23,094 bases of DNA from Clostridium_AB sp036639235 (GCF_036639235.1 NZ_JAVWJB010000029.1:1-23094), one strand, 5' to 3'; shown: positions 1-8,516, counted from the stretch's first letter. Notes: generated from the sequence alone by a model not told the origin. A program made the numbers and translations.

Positions 1-27
1 GAAACCAGCATCCTTTTATATTTTATA

Positions 28-1167
28 TTATTTTTGAACAAGTATTGTTTCAATTATAACTTCCTTATTTCCTCTGAATACCTTAACACTTATCTTATCC
101 CCAGATTTCTTTCCTTCAAGAAGGTCTGTTATATCAGTTATTTTGGTTACACGTCCTCCGTTAACCTCCATAATAATATCTCCCTTTTGAATTTTGTATT
201 TCTCAGCTGTTGTTCCTTCAACAACCTCAACTACTCCAAGACCAACTGGAACATTATACTGTTTAGATCTTTCTTCATCAATTAGGAATGTACGAACTCC
301 AAGGAAAGGCTTATCTACCTTACCATAGTTCATTAGAGTATCTATTATAGGTTTTGCTGTATTAATAGGCATAATATAAGAACCGCCTTCAAGTGCCATT
401 AGCTTATTATTAATTATACCTATGACACTTCCGTATTCATCTATAACAGCACCTCCACTGTTACCCATAGTTAAAGTCATGTCTGTTTGATATAGACGCA
501 TAACTCTATCGTCAACCTTAATTACCTTATTAACACCACTAATAACACCAAGAGTTAGTGAACCTGAAAACTCCTCCCCTAGAGGATTTCCCATGCCAAT
601 TACACTTGCTCCTGTTTTAATTTTATCCGAATCTCCAAATTTTGCTGCTGTAAGATTTTCAACATTAATCTTAAGTATTGCAATATCACTTTTATAATCT
701 TCCCCTACCACTGTAGCAGGAACTCTTTTCCCGCCTGATAAGGTAACCGTTATACTGTCAATATTGTGGATAATGTGTTGATTTGTAACAATATACCCTC
801 TTTTATCAAAGATAATTCCTGAACCTAAACTTCCTCCAGTAGCCTCTTCTAGCCAGTTTTTATGTGTTTCGCTTATACCAACTATACTTGGACCTACCTT
901 TTGGGCAATCTTAGCTATACTTCCATTTAGAATACTTTCTGATTGCTTTTCTTCAAACTTTTTAATTTTAGCATCTATTTCAACTTTGTATTCATGGTTT
1001 ACAAAATAAGCTCCTGTAGCACCTCCAATTAGTGCTACCACAAGACCTATTAATATAAATTTAAGTCCATTTGGAATTTTCTTAGACTTTTGAGGCTCTA
1101 TATACTTTACGCCACTTTCCCACATGGTTGACTCAACTTTTTTCTCGTCTTTATCCCCACTAGTCAA
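28..1167 (-). CDS. Membrane-anchored HtrA-like trypsin-family serine protease with one PDZ domain
   Basis: A predicted envelope quality-control protease of the DegP/HtrA family (379 aa). A charged cytoplasmic N-terminus is followed by one membrane segment (about residues 36-56) and then an extracytoplasmic S1C protease domain. The triad is visible as His131 (VTNQH), Asp161 (YKSDIAIL) and Ser237 (MGNSGG). One PDZ domain fills about residues 285-375 (FLGV..., KGDIIMEVNG). The usual NPGNSGGP around the serine is TMGNSGGA here, so the active-site loop is somewhat divergent. The start is TTG at 1167, chosen because AGGAG lies 9 nt upstream and no better ATG exists. It follows the sensor kinase gene by 116 nt in the same direction, and a protease next to a two-component system resembles the CssRS/HtrA logic of Bacillus. 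The family call is firm; the exact orthologue (HtrA, HtrB or HtrC) is not determined. Confidence 0.93.
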   Translation of the reverse strand: MTSGDKDEKKVESTMWESGVKYIEPQKSKKIPNGLKFILIGLVVALIGGATGAYFVNHEYKVEIDAKIKKFEEKQSESILNGSIAKIAQKVGPSIVGISETHKNWLEEATGGSLGSGIIFDKRGYIVTNQHIIHNIDSITVTLSGGKRVPATVVGEDYKSDIAILKINVENLTAAKFGDSDKIKTGASVIGMGNPLGEEFSGSLTLGVISGVNKVIKVDDRVMRLYQTDMTLTMGNSGGAVIDEYGSVIGIINNKLMALEGGSYIMPINTAKPIIDTLMNYGKVDKPFLGVRTFLIDEERSKQYNVPVGLGVVEVVEGTTAEKYKIQKGDIIMEVNGGRVTKITDITDLLEGKKSGDKISVKVFRGNKEVIIETILVQK

Positions 1168-1195
1168 ATAAATTCACTCCTAACTTGTTATAGAT

Positions 1196-1234
1196 GTTTA
1201 GCATCCCTATACTAAACCTTACCCTTAAATTATA
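1196..1234 (-). promoter_or_regulatory. Candidate protease promoter -10 with leader inverted repeat
   Basis: A perfect TATAAT lies at 1234-1229 (minus) but its -35 position reads ATAATT, a poor match, so the promoter may need an activator. Just downstream, GTTTAG and CTAAAC (1196-1201 and 1212-1217, 10 nt apart) form an inverted repeat between the -10 and the ribosome binding site. It could be an operator or a small leader hairpin. Confidence 0.4.
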
Positions 1235-1283
1235 TAGAGTTAATTTTAAGAAATTATGAATAATCCTTAAATATACATCTAAC

Positions 1284-2699
1284 TTAATCGTTATTTATAA
1301 TATCAAGGGTAAAACTAAACGTATTTCCTCTTTGATTTGACTGTGCCCATATTGTTTGTCCGTGCTGATTTAGTATTTGTCTTATAATTGAAAGTCCAAG
1401 TCCAACTCCACTTTCTCTTTGACGGGCCTTGTCTACCTTATGAAATCTTTCCCATATATACTTAATTTCTTCCCTTGGAATAGGCTCTGAGGTATTAAAT
1501 ATACTTACAAATACTTTTTCTCCCCTAGCCTCACACATTATTTCTATAGCTCCATTTTCTCTAGCAAACTTAATTGCATTATCTAAAAGATTAGTTATAA
1601 CCTGATTAATTCTATCCCTATCTCCCTTAGCTATTACTCCCTCTTTAAGAAGAATAATCTTGATATCTAAGTTCTTTTGGTTAATTCTCTCCTCAAACTT
1701 AATAACACATTCACTTATAAGTTCATTAAGCTGAAAATGTCCCATATTCATTGAAAACTCACCTGACTCTAACTTTGCAAGGTCTAATAGGTCATTAATT
1801 ATCCTCATAAGCCTTTTACTTTCACCATTAACAACCCTAAGATATTTTTCCCAGTTATCCTTATCAATGGTTCCATCTATCATTCCCTCTACAAAACCAT
1901 TTATAGAAGTCATAGGAGTTCTAAGTTCATGTGATACATTTCCAATGAAGCTTCTTCTCATATTTTCTAGATTTTCAAGTGAATCTGCCATAGAGTTAAA
2001 TGAATCAGCAAGTACTCCTATTTCATCACTTGACTTAATATTAACCCTATTGTTAAACTCTCCACTTGCTATTTGTCTAGCTGTTTTATTTATACTACTT
2101 AGTGGATTAATTAGTATTCTCTCTGATATATAATAAACAATAAACGCACACACAATAATAGCTAAAAAGGCTGATGTCCAAATAGCTAAAAACACATTCT
2201 TAAGGGTTTCTTGAAGTGCTACTAAAGAAGAATTTAGAAATACTGAAAATGTAACATTGTTGCTTATTTCTATAGGCATACCAACAGTCATTACATAGGA
2301 AGAGAATATATCTGAGAATTTACTAGACCTAACTATCTCTTCCCCCTTCATAACCCTTTGAAGTTCTTCTTTAGAAACAAATATATCCTCCTCTTCAGAT
2401 GAGGTGGTATCTGCTGCACCTACTATGTATCCGTAGTTATCATATACTGAAATTTTAGTATCAGTAAGATTCTCTATAGTTGATATTTGCATCATCATAT
2501 CTGTTTTATTGATTTTTTTACTTGCATAATCCTGGACAACCGTTTTAACGTGGCTTCCTTCAGTTATTAATGCCTTTTTTTTATCACTATAATAATATTC
2601 ATAAAACCATACTGACAAAAATACTGATACAACTATATAGGAAATAACTATAACTATAAAATAGGTACTCATAAGTTTAGAAAAAAGACTTTTTTTCAT
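1284..2699 (-). CDS. Sensor histidine kinase with HAMP domain
   Basis: A membrane sensor kinase (471 aa) of a two-component system. TM1 is at about residues 11-33, an extracytoplasmic sensing region spans about 34-165, TM2 is at about 168-190 and HAMP at about 191-243. The dimerisation domain carries phospho-acceptor His257 in VSHELRTP. The ATPase domain has an N-box with Asn374 (LLDNAIKFA), an F-box (WERFHKVD) and a G2 box (GVGLGLSI, 431-438). The G1 aspartate is replaced by Asn (FNTSEPIP). It starts 1 nt after the response regulator stop, with its GAGGTG ribosome binding site inside the regulator's last codons, so the two are translationally coupled. The signal sensed cannot be told from sequence. 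The adjacent protease suggests envelope stress, which is inference. Confidence 0.95.
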   Translation of the reverse strand: MKKSLFSKLMSTYFIVIVISYIVVSVFLSVWFYEYYYSDKKKALITEGSHVKTVVQDYASKKINKTDMMMQISTIENLTDTKISVYDNYGYIVGAADTTSSEEEDIFVSKEELQRVMKGEEIVRSSKFSDIFSSYVMTVGMPIEISNNVTFSVFLNSSLVALQETLKNVFLAIWTSAFLAIIVCAFIVYYISERILINPLSSINKTARQIASGEFNNRVNIKSSDEIGVLADSFNSMADSLENLENMRRSFIGNVSHELRTPMTSINGFVEGMIDGTIDKDNWEKYLRVVNGESKRLMRIINDLLDLAKLESGEFSMNMGHFQLNELISECVIKFEERINQKNLDIKIILLKEGVIAKGDRDRINQVITNLLDNAIKFARENGAIEIMCEARGEKVFVSIFNTSEPIPREEIKYIWERFHKVDKARQRESGVGLGLSIIRQILNQHGQTIWAQSNQRGNTFSFTLDIINND

Positions 2700-2700
2700 T

Positions 2701-3378
2701 TTATTTCACCTCGAATTTATAGCCAACTCCCCAAACAGTCTTAATTCCCCACTCATCATTTTCCTTAAGTTTTTCACGTATTCTCTTAACGTGAACATCA
2801 ACTGTTCTAGAGTCACCTGGGTAATCATATCCCCATACCTTATAAAGAAGCTGATCGCGTGTAAATACCTTATTAGGGTTTGAAGCTAAAAAGTTAACTA
2901 AATCAAACTCCTTAGGTGGCATATCAATATTAGACCCCTTATATATAATTGTATATGAATCAGGGTCTACTGTAAGATCCCTATATTCTATTTTGCGACT
3001 TTGTTCCTGTGGCTTATACCTTCTTAGTACTGCTCTAACCCTTGCAACAAGCTCCTTAGTTTCAAATGGCTTAACAATGTAATCATCTGCACCAAGTTCA
3101 AGGCCTAAAACCCTATCAAATGTTTCACCCTTTGCAGTTAGCATAATTACTGGTACCTGTGATGACTTTCTAATTTCCTTAAGTACCTCATAGCCATCCT
3201 TACCAGGCATCATAATATCAAGTACTATAATATCTGGTTCTACATCCTTAAAAATCTCAACAGCATCATTTCCATTATGTGCTTTAAAAACTTTATATCC
3301 TTCCTTTTGGAAGTAAAGTTCAACTAATTCTGAAATATTAATATCGTCATCTACTAATAGTATTTTCGTATCTAACAT
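2701..3378 (-). CDS. OmpR/PhoB-family response regulator
   Basis: A DNA-binding response regulator (225 aa). The receiver domain (about 4-118) has the acidic pocket Asp10-Asp12, phospho-acceptor Asp54 (VLDIMMPGKDG), switch residue Thr81 and Lys103 (VKPF). The C-terminal winged helix (about 128-224) contains the family-typical PPKEFDL, TRDQLL...VWGYDY and RTVDVHVKRIREKL stretches. The ATG start at 3378 has a GGGGG ribosome binding site 7 nt upstream. It is the first gene of an apparent regulator-kinase-protease unit and is divergent from glutamate dehydrogenase. It resembles WalR, ResD and CssR equally to my eye, so no symbol is given. The probable targets are its own operon and the downstream protease promoter, which has a weak -35. 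Confidence 0.95.
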   Translation of the reverse strand: MLDTKILLVDDDINISELVELYFQKEGYKVFKAHNGNDAVEIFKDVEPDIIVLDIMMPGKDGYEVLKEIRKSSQVPVIMLTAKGETFDRVLGLELGADDYIVKPFETKELVARVRAVLRRYKPQEQSRKIEYRDLTVDPDSYTIIYKGSNIDMPPKEFDLVNFLASNPNKVFTRDQLLYKVWGYDYPGDSRTVDVHVKRIREKLKENDEWGIKTVWGVGYKFEVK

Positions 3379-3436
3379 ACATAGTCCCCCAAATTAAAAA
3401 TTTTCTTACCTATTATAAATACAATTTCTTAATATT

Positions 3437-3464
3437 ATTATAATGTAAATTCATAGCATTGTAA
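3437..3464 (-). promoter_or_regulatory. Candidate promoter of the response regulator operon
   Basis: On the minus strand, TTACAA (3464-3459) and TATAAT (3442-3437) are separated by 16 nt, about 60 nt upstream of the regulator start. A second TATAAT lies at 3417-3412 with a poor -35, so the true start site is uncertain. Confidence 0.4.
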
Positions 3465-3480
3465 CCCATAATAATTCATA

Positions 3481-3506
3481 TGCAACTTATAATATGTGAA
3501 GTTGCA
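3481..3506. repeat. 8-bp inverted repeat in the divergent regulator/gdh intergenic region
   Basis: TGCAACTT (3481-3488) and AAGTTGCA (3499-3506) are perfect inverted arms, 10 nt apart. They lie upstream of both divergent genes, in a position suited to an operator. No known regulator site is recognised. Confidence 0.5.
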
Positions 3507-3607
3507 ATTTCGCCATCAATTTACGAATTTTTTCCATTAAACTATGATACTTTTATAACAATATGAAATTCTACTTAAACTTTATTGCAAAATCCCTTCA
3601 ATTCCGC

Positions 3608-3639
3608 TTGTTACCAACCTTATTTTGTGGTAATATAAC
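3608..3639 (+). promoter_or_regulatory. Candidate gdhA promoter containing an inverted repeat
   Basis: TTGTTA (3608-3613) is a plausible -35. The -10 could be TAATAT (3631-3636, 17-nt spacer) or TATAAC (3634-3639). Between them sits an inverted repeat, TTACCA (3611-3616) and TGGTAA (3628-3633), that overlaps both promoter elements and would suit a repressor. Confidence 0.45.
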
Positions 3640-3672
3640 TTATAGAAAAAATTTGAAAAGGGTGATTATGGG

Positions 3673-5019
3673 ATGAACGCAAGAGAGCATATTAATGAAG
3701 TATTTGAAAAAGTAGTTAAGAGAAACCCTAATGAACTTGAGTTTCATCAAGCAGTTAAGGAAGTACTTGATTCACTAATACCAGTACTTGAGAAGAATCC
3801 AGAATATATAAACCTTGGAATTATCGAAAGATTAGTTGAACCTGAAAGACAAATATTCTTTAGAGTTCCTTGGGTTGATGATAAGGGCATAGTTCAAGTT
3901 AATAGAGGATTTAGAATCCAATTTAATAGCGCTATAGGACCATACAAGGGAGGACTTAGATTCCACCCATCAGTTAATGCTAGTATTATTAAGTTCCTAG
4001 GATTTGAACAAATATTTAAAAACTCACTTACAGGTCTTCCAATAGGAGGAGGTAAGGGTGGTTCTGACTTTGATCCTAAGGGTAAGTCCGAGGGAGAAAT
4101 CATGAGATTCTGCCAAAGCTTTATGTCAGAATTACACAGACATATAGGACAATTCACAGATGTTCCAGCAGGAGATATCGGTGTTGGAGGACGTGAAATC
4201 GGATATATGTTTGGACAATACAAGAAACTTGCTAACCAATATGAGGCTGGTGTTTTAACTGGTAAGGGATTAACTTATGGTGGTTCACTTGTAAGAACTG
4301 AGGCTACTGGGTACGGACTTGTTTACTTTGTTGATGCTATGCTTAAGGCTAAGTCACACTCATTTAAAGGTAAAACAGTAGTAATCTCTGGTTCAGGAAA
4401 TGTTGCTATTTACGCTACAGAGAAGGTAACAGAGCTTGGTGGTAAAGTAGTTGCACTTTCAGATTCATCAGGATACATCTATGATCCAAATGGAATAAAC
4501 CTTGTAGATGTTAAGAGAATTAAGGAAGTTGAAAGAAAGAGAATTTCTGAATACGTTAAAACTCATCCAACAGCTAAATTCGTTGAGGGATGTAAAAATA
4601 TATGGGACGTTAAGTGTGATATTGCACTTCCATGTGCTACACAAAACGAAATTGATGAATCTTCAGCTAAGAAACTTGTTTCTAATGGAGTAATTGCTGT
4701 AGGGGAAGGTGCTAATATGCCTTCAACTCTTGAAGCCACTGAAGTATTCCTTAAAAATGGAGTTCTATTTGCACCTGCTAAGGCTGCAAATGCAGGTGGT
4801 GTAGGTACTTCAGCACTTGAAATGTCACAAAACTCTATTAGATATTCATGGACTTTTGAAGAGGTTGATGCTAAGCTTCACCAGATGATGGTTAGTATAT
4901 ACGAAAATGCTAGTGCTGCAGCAAATGATTATGGATTTGGAGATAACCTAGTAATAGGTGCTAATATCGCTGGATTCGTTAAGGTTGCAGAGGCTATGAA
5001 GGCCCACGGTATAATCTAA
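3673..5019 (+). CDS. gdhA: Glutamate dehydrogenase, probably NADP(H)-specific
   Basis: Catalyses reversible amination of 2-oxoglutarate to glutamate. The protein is 448 aa, the length of the hexameric bacterial class (E. coli GdhA 447). The substrate domain has YKGGLRFHP (91-99), catalytic Lys128 in PIGGGKGG and Asp168 in DVPAGDIGVGG. The nucleotide domain has GSGNVA at 240-245. At positions known to set cofactor choice, this protein reads S-G-S-G-N and L-S-D-S-S-G, like the NADP-dependent E. coli enzyme and unlike the NAD-dependent Clostridium symbiosum enzyme (F-G-N and S-G-P-D-G). NADP dependence is therefore inferred. The ATG at 3673 follows AGGGTGAT. The gene is monocistronic and ends in a perfect hairpin. 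Its probable role is ammonium assimilation. Confidence 0.96.
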   Translation: MNAREHINEVFEKVVKRNPNELEFHQAVKEVLDSLIPVLEKNPEYINLGIIERLVEPERQIFFRVPWVDDKGIVQVNRGFRIQFNSAIGPYKGGLRFHPSVNASIIKFLGFEQIFKNSLTGLPIGGGKGGSDFDPKGKSEGEIMRFCQSFMSELHRHIGQFTDVPAGDIGVGGREIGYMFGQYKKLANQYEAGVLTGKGLTYGGSLVRTEATGYGLVYFVDAMLKAKSHSFKGKTVVISGSGNVAIYATEKVTELGGKVVALSDSSGYIYDPNGINLVDVKRIKEVERKRISEYVKTHPTAKFVEGCKNIWDVKCDIALPCATQNEIDESSAKKLVSNGVIAVGEGANMPSTLEATEVFLKNGVLFAPAKAANAGGVGTSALEMSQNSIRYSWTFEEVDAKLHQMMVSIYENASAAANDYGFGDNLVIGANIAGFVKVAEAMKAHGII

Positions 5020-5032
5020 CAAATTAAAAATA

Positions 5033-5056
5033 AGGGCATCTCAATTGAGATGCCCT
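5033..5056 (+). terminator. gdhA terminator hairpin
   Basis: Perfect 10-bp stem, AGGGCATCTC with GAGATGCCCT, and loop AATT, starting 14 nt after the gdhA stop. The following tract (attgttatgt) is only moderately T-rich. Confidence 0.8.
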
Positions 5057-5124
5057 ATTGTTATGTAAAAAAATATAATTGTTACATTATTAGGGTTCTA
5101 TATGACTTTAATGTAAATATACTT

Positions 5125-5130
5125 TATAAT
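5125..5130 (+). promoter_or_regulatory. Candidate -10 of the transglutaminase-like gene
   Basis: A perfect TATAAT lies 17 nt upstream of the AGGAGG at 5147-5152. The upstream -35 region (around TATGAC, 5101-5106, 18-nt spacer) is a poor match, so only the -10 is proposed. Confidence 0.35.
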
Positions 5131-5159
5131 ATTAAGTAATACTAATAGGAGGAACTTTC

Positions 5160-6056
5160 ATGGGAAGATTTTTTAAGTATATAATAATTTTCTCTTCAAT
5201 TATCGCCATATCTATTTATATACTTCCAGTGACTTTTAAAGATAAGCTTGAGCCAATCTTTCTAAATAGCGAAACAAAGGGGACTCCTACATATGATGTA
5301 TCTGAATATAAGGATTATTACAATGCAGTACGCTCATCGATTAAGAATCTTGAGCCTAGTATTAACATAGTTTTTAGAGATAACTATCTAAATGAAGATA
5401 GAGATAAGATCCTTTCACATGCAAACGATCTTATAAGAACCCTAGGTCCCGGTAATTATATCCGTAAATACTCGATTACACACAAGAAATCATCGGTTTA
5501 TGAATACTATACAATTACCTATAACTACGAGAAAGATCTTTCAGAAATTAGAAATCAAAATGAGGAAGTTGATAAGTCTATTAAAAATATTGTTGGTAAA
5601 ATTATTACCCCTAATATGAGTGACTTCGAAAAAGAAAAGGTAATACATGATTATATAGTTAATAATACAAGATATGATAATGATAATTTCGAAAAGAATA
5701 CTACCCCTATAGAGTCACACACTGCCTATGGAGTATTCAAAAACAAAACAGCAGTATGTGAAGGCTATGCTATAGCAATGAAAAAAATGCTTGATGAGGC
5801 TAATGTTGAATCTATTATTGTTATAGGTAAGGCTGATAATTACGACCATGCCTGGAATATGGTTAAACTTGAAGACGGATGGTATCATGTAGACCCTACT
5901 TGGAATGACCCTGTTTATAAGGTTAATAATAAAGTTATAGATATAATATCCTATGACTACTTTAATCTAAGTGATAAAGAAATTATGAAAGACCATTCAT
6001 ATGAGAAGAAAAACTACCCCGAGGCAAAGGGAGGTAAGTTTACATATAAAAAATAG
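5160..6056 (+). CDS. Membrane-anchored transglutaminase-like (papain-fold) protein
   Basis: 298 aa with an N-terminal membrane anchor or uncleaved signal (about residues 6-24), so the rest is likely outside the cell. The C-terminal half is a transglutaminase-like domain with a complete triad: Cys200 in AVCEGYA, His230 in DHAWNMV and Asp245 in YHVDPTWND. Proteins of this family are often peptidases or amide-exchange enzymes acting on wall or surface proteins, but the substrate here is unknown. The region between the anchor and the catalytic domain (about 25-150) is not recognised. The ATG has AGGAGG 7 nt upstream. It stands alone, convergent with prs, and shares a bidirectional terminator with it. 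Confidence 0.88.
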   Translation: MGRFFKYIIIFSSIIAISIYILPVTFKDKLEPIFLNSETKGTPTYDVSEYKDYYNAVRSSIKNLEPSINIVFRDNYLNEDRDKILSHANDLIRTLGPGNYIRKYSITHKKSSVYEYYTITYNYEKDLSEIRNQNEEVDKSIKNIVGKIITPNMSDFEKEKVIHDYIVNNTRYDNDNFEKNTTPIESHTAYGVFKNKTAVCEGYAIAMKKMLDEANVESIIVIGKADNYDHAWNMVKLEDGWYHVDPTWNDPVYKVNNKVIDIISYDYFNLSDKEIMKDHSYEKKNYPEAKGGKFTYKK

Positions 6057-6080
6057 AGGCTACCCAAGTGGGTAGCCTCT
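6055..6080. terminator. Bidirectional terminator between the transglutaminase-like gene and prs
   Basis: Perfect 11-bp stem AGAGGCTACCC (6055-6065) with its complement at 6070-6080 and a 4-nt loop. It overlaps the plus-strand stop codon. On the minus strand it is followed by a T-run, making it a strong terminator for the prs operon. Confidence 0.88.
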
Positions 6081-6111
6081 ATAATTATCTACATAAAATA
6101 CTAAGTATATA

Positions 6112-7065
6112 TTATTCAAATAATGCACTAATTCCAGTGTTTTCATGTATTCTCTTAATAGCCTCTGCAAATACATTAGCAACTGTTAAGCTCTTAATCT
6201 TATCAACCTTCTTGCCATCAGTTAAAGCTATAGTATTTAGAACATAAAGTTCTTTAATAGCAGATTCATTAATTCTTTCTATTGCAGGTCCTGATAGTAC
6301 TGCATGTGAACAACACGCATATACATCCTTTGCTCCAAGCTCCTTAAGGGCGTTAGCAGCATTAGTTATAGTCCCTGCTGTATCTATCATATCGTCAAGT
6401 AGAATTACATTCTTCCCCTTAACATCTCCTATAACATTCATAACTTCACATACATTAGCACGTGGTCTTCTCTTATCAATTATAGCTATTGAAGCATGTA
6501 GCTTATCAGCAAACTTTCTAGCTCTTGTAACTGAACCAAGATCAGGTGAAACTACTACAACCTCATCATCTGTAAGACCCTTAGCTTCAAAAGTCTTAGC
6601 AAGAATTGGTGCTCCAAGTAAGTGATCCAGTGGTATATCAAAATATCCTTGGATTTGAGCAGCGTGTAGATCCATTGTAAGTACTCTATCTGCACCTGCT
6701 GCTGAAATTAGGTTAGCAACAAGCTTTGCTGTAATTGGATCTCTTGCCTTAGCCTTTCTATCTTGTCTTGCATATCCATAGTATGGAATAACCGCAGTTA
6801 CTCTACCTGCTGATGCTCTCTTAAGTGCATCAATCATAATAAGAAGTTCCATAAGGTTGTTGTTTACCGGTTCACAAGTTGATTGTATAACGTAAACGTC
6901 ACTTCCTCTAACTGTTTCCTTGATATTAACACATATCTCTCCATCGCTAAATGTAGCAACCTCTGCATCTACTAGGTCTGCTCCTAAGATATCTGCTATT
7001 TCCTTTGCAAGTTCTGGATTTGAGTTTCCAGCAATTAATTTAATACTACCGCCATGTAACATCAT
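6112..7065 (-). CDS. prs: Ribose-phosphate pyrophosphokinase (PRPP synthetase)
   Basis: Makes PRPP from ribose 5-phosphate and ATP for purine, pyrimidine, histidine, tryptophan and NAD synthesis. The 317-aa length matches class I enzymes. Visible signatures are the ATP/Mg region SFSDGEI-like FSDGEICV (39-46), the flexible loop region ARQDRKAKARDP (99-110), the Prs signature MDLHAAQIQGYFDIPLDHL (131-149), and the PRPP-binding loop DDMIDTAGT (224-232). Two consecutive ATGs begin the ORF. The first, 7 nt after AGGAGG, is chosen. It starts 16 nt after the glmU stop and is the last gene of the spoVG-glmU-prs run. It supplies the substrate sensed by PurR, encoded upstream. Confidence 0.98.
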   Translation of the reverse strand: MMLHGGSIKLIAGNSNPELAKEIADILGADLVDAEVATFSDGEICVNIKETVRGSDVYVIQSTCEPVNNNLMELLIMIDALKRASAGRVTAVIPYYGYARQDRKAKARDPITAKLVANLISAAGADRVLTMDLHAAQIQGYFDIPLDHLLGAPILAKTFEAKGLTDDEVVVVSPDLGSVTRARKFADKLHASIAIIDKRRPRANVCEVMNVIGDVKGKNVILLDDMIDTAGTITNAANALKELGAKDVYACCSHAVLSGPAIERINESAIKELYVLNTIALTDGKKVDKIKSLTVANVFAEAIKRIHENTGISALFE

Positions 7066-7081
7066 CTCTGCTCCTCCTAAG

Positions 7082-8452
7082 TTATTTCTTATTTCTTCTT
7101 TTTTCTGCCCAGCCTTCTTTAATAACGTCCCTACTACGTCCTATAGCTAAGGCTCCATCTGGAACATTAGTTGTAATAGTTGAACCTGCAGCTGTATATG
7201 CCCCATTACCTACAGTTATCGGCGCAACAAGGTTAGTGTTACATCCAATAAAAGCATTGTCCTTAACAATAGTCTTGTGCTTCTTCTCACCATCATAATT
7301 AACAGTAACAGTTCCACATCCAAAATTACAATTTTCTCCGACTTCAGAATCACCTACATAAGTTAGGTGTGAAATCTTAGTTCCATCTCCGATTGTAGAC
7401 TTCTTAATCTCTACAAAGTCTCCAATCTTAACATCCCTTCCAATAACACTATCTGGTCTTATATATGCAAATGGCCCTATTTTAGCCGCATCCCTAACTT
7501 CACTATCTACAATAACTGATGTTTGGATTTCAACACTATTTCCTATAACTGAATCCTTGATTCTTGTGTTATGACCAATAATGCAGTCCTCGCCTATTGT
7601 AGTTTTTCCTTCTATAAAAGCACCTGGGTAAACTATAGTATCACGTCCTATTGTAACCTCTGACTCTATATATGTGCTTAATGGGTCTATAATTGTAACT
7701 CCTTCGTCCATAAGGTTTTTAAGGATTCTCTCCTTCATTGCCTTAGCAGCTGTTGCTAACTGGTCTCTTGAGTTAACAGCCATAAACTCCTTAAAATCTG
7801 TTTTATATGCTAAAACCTTCTTACCTTCATTCTTAAGTATTTCAATAACATCCGTTAAGTAATATTCTCCCTGAGCGTTGTTATTGTTAATCTTCTTAAG
7901 AGCTGATACAAGGTCCTTAATCTCAAAGCAGTAGTTAGATGAGTTAACTTCAGTTATCTCTCTTTCCTTATCTGTTGCATCTTTATGCTCAACGATTTTT
8001 TCGATTTCGCCTTTTTCATTTCTAACAATTCTTCCAAGTCCAGTTGGATCCGGTGCATTAGCAGTTAGAATTGTAGCCGCTGAACCATTTTCCATATGGT
8101 ATTCAAATACCTTAGAAATTGTTTCTTTAGTTATAAGAGGACCATCACCTGCAAGAACAATTACAATACCATCCTTACCTTCTAAAAATTCTTCACAGCA
8201 CATAACAGCATGACCTGTTCCAAGCTGCTTATCTTGGAAGGCTGTCTTAACCTTGTCCCCTAGGTGCCCCTTTACAACATCTGCCTTGTGACCTACAACA
8301 ACAACTGTATCCTCAGCATTCGCTCCTTTAACAGCATCTATTATGTAATCAACCATTGATTTTCCACATACCTTGTGCAGAACCTTAGGCAGCTTTGACT
8401 TCATTCTTTTGCCTTCTCCAGCTGCAAGTATTAAACCATAGCAAGCTTTCAT
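7082..8452 (-). CDS. glmU: Bifunctional GlmU: glucosamine-1-P acetyltransferase / GlcNAc-1-P uridylyltransferase
   Basis: Makes UDP-GlcNAc, the precursor of peptidoglycan, in two steps. The N-terminal pyrophosphorylase domain has the nucleotide-binding signature LILAAGEGKRMKSKLPKVLH and metal-binding Asp103 in LAGDGP. The C-terminal half is a left-handed beta helix of hexapeptide repeats (from about residue 250) with the acetyl-CoA site region YIRPDSVIG...ISHLTYVGDSEVGENCNFGCGTVTVNYDG. I place the start at ATG 8452 (456 aa, the usual length), with AGGTG 9 nt upstream. The in-frame GTG at 8464 is too close to any ribosome binding site and would add four residues to the standard MKA- terminus. 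It is cotranscribed with prs, and its own sigma-A-type promoter lies in the gap to spoVG. Confidence 0.98.
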   Translation of the reverse strand: MKACYGLILAAGEGKRMKSKLPKVLHKVCGKSMVDYIIDAVKGANAEDTVVVVGHKADVVKGHLGDKVKTAFQDKQLGTGHAVMCCEEFLEGKDGIVIVLAGDGPLITKETISKVFEYHMENGSAATILTANAPDPTGLGRIVRNEKGEIEKIVEHKDATDKEREITEVNSSNYCFEIKDLVSALKKINNNNAQGEYYLTDVIEILKNEGKKVLAYKTDFKEFMAVNSRDQLATAAKAMKERILKNLMDEGVTIIDPLSTYIESEVTIGRDTIVYPGAFIEGKTTIGEDCIIGHNTRIKDSVIGNSVEIQTSVIVDSEVRDAAKIGPFAYIRPDSVIGRDVKIGDFVEIKKSTIGDGTKISHLTYVGDSEVGENCNFGCGTVTVNYDGEKKHKTIVKDNAFIGCNTNLVAPITVGNGAYTAAGSTITTNVPDGALAIGRSRDVIKEGWAEKRRNKK

Positions 8453-8516
8453 AATTAACAGCACCTATCCTTTCGTTTTGAAATTCTGTAAAATTTTCAT
8501 TATATTAACCTATTTT

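Noticed and set aside
3894..4223. 109-codon minus-strand ORF inside gdhA
   Set aside because: Antisense shadow of a highly conserved enzyme; proline-rich and unlike any protein.
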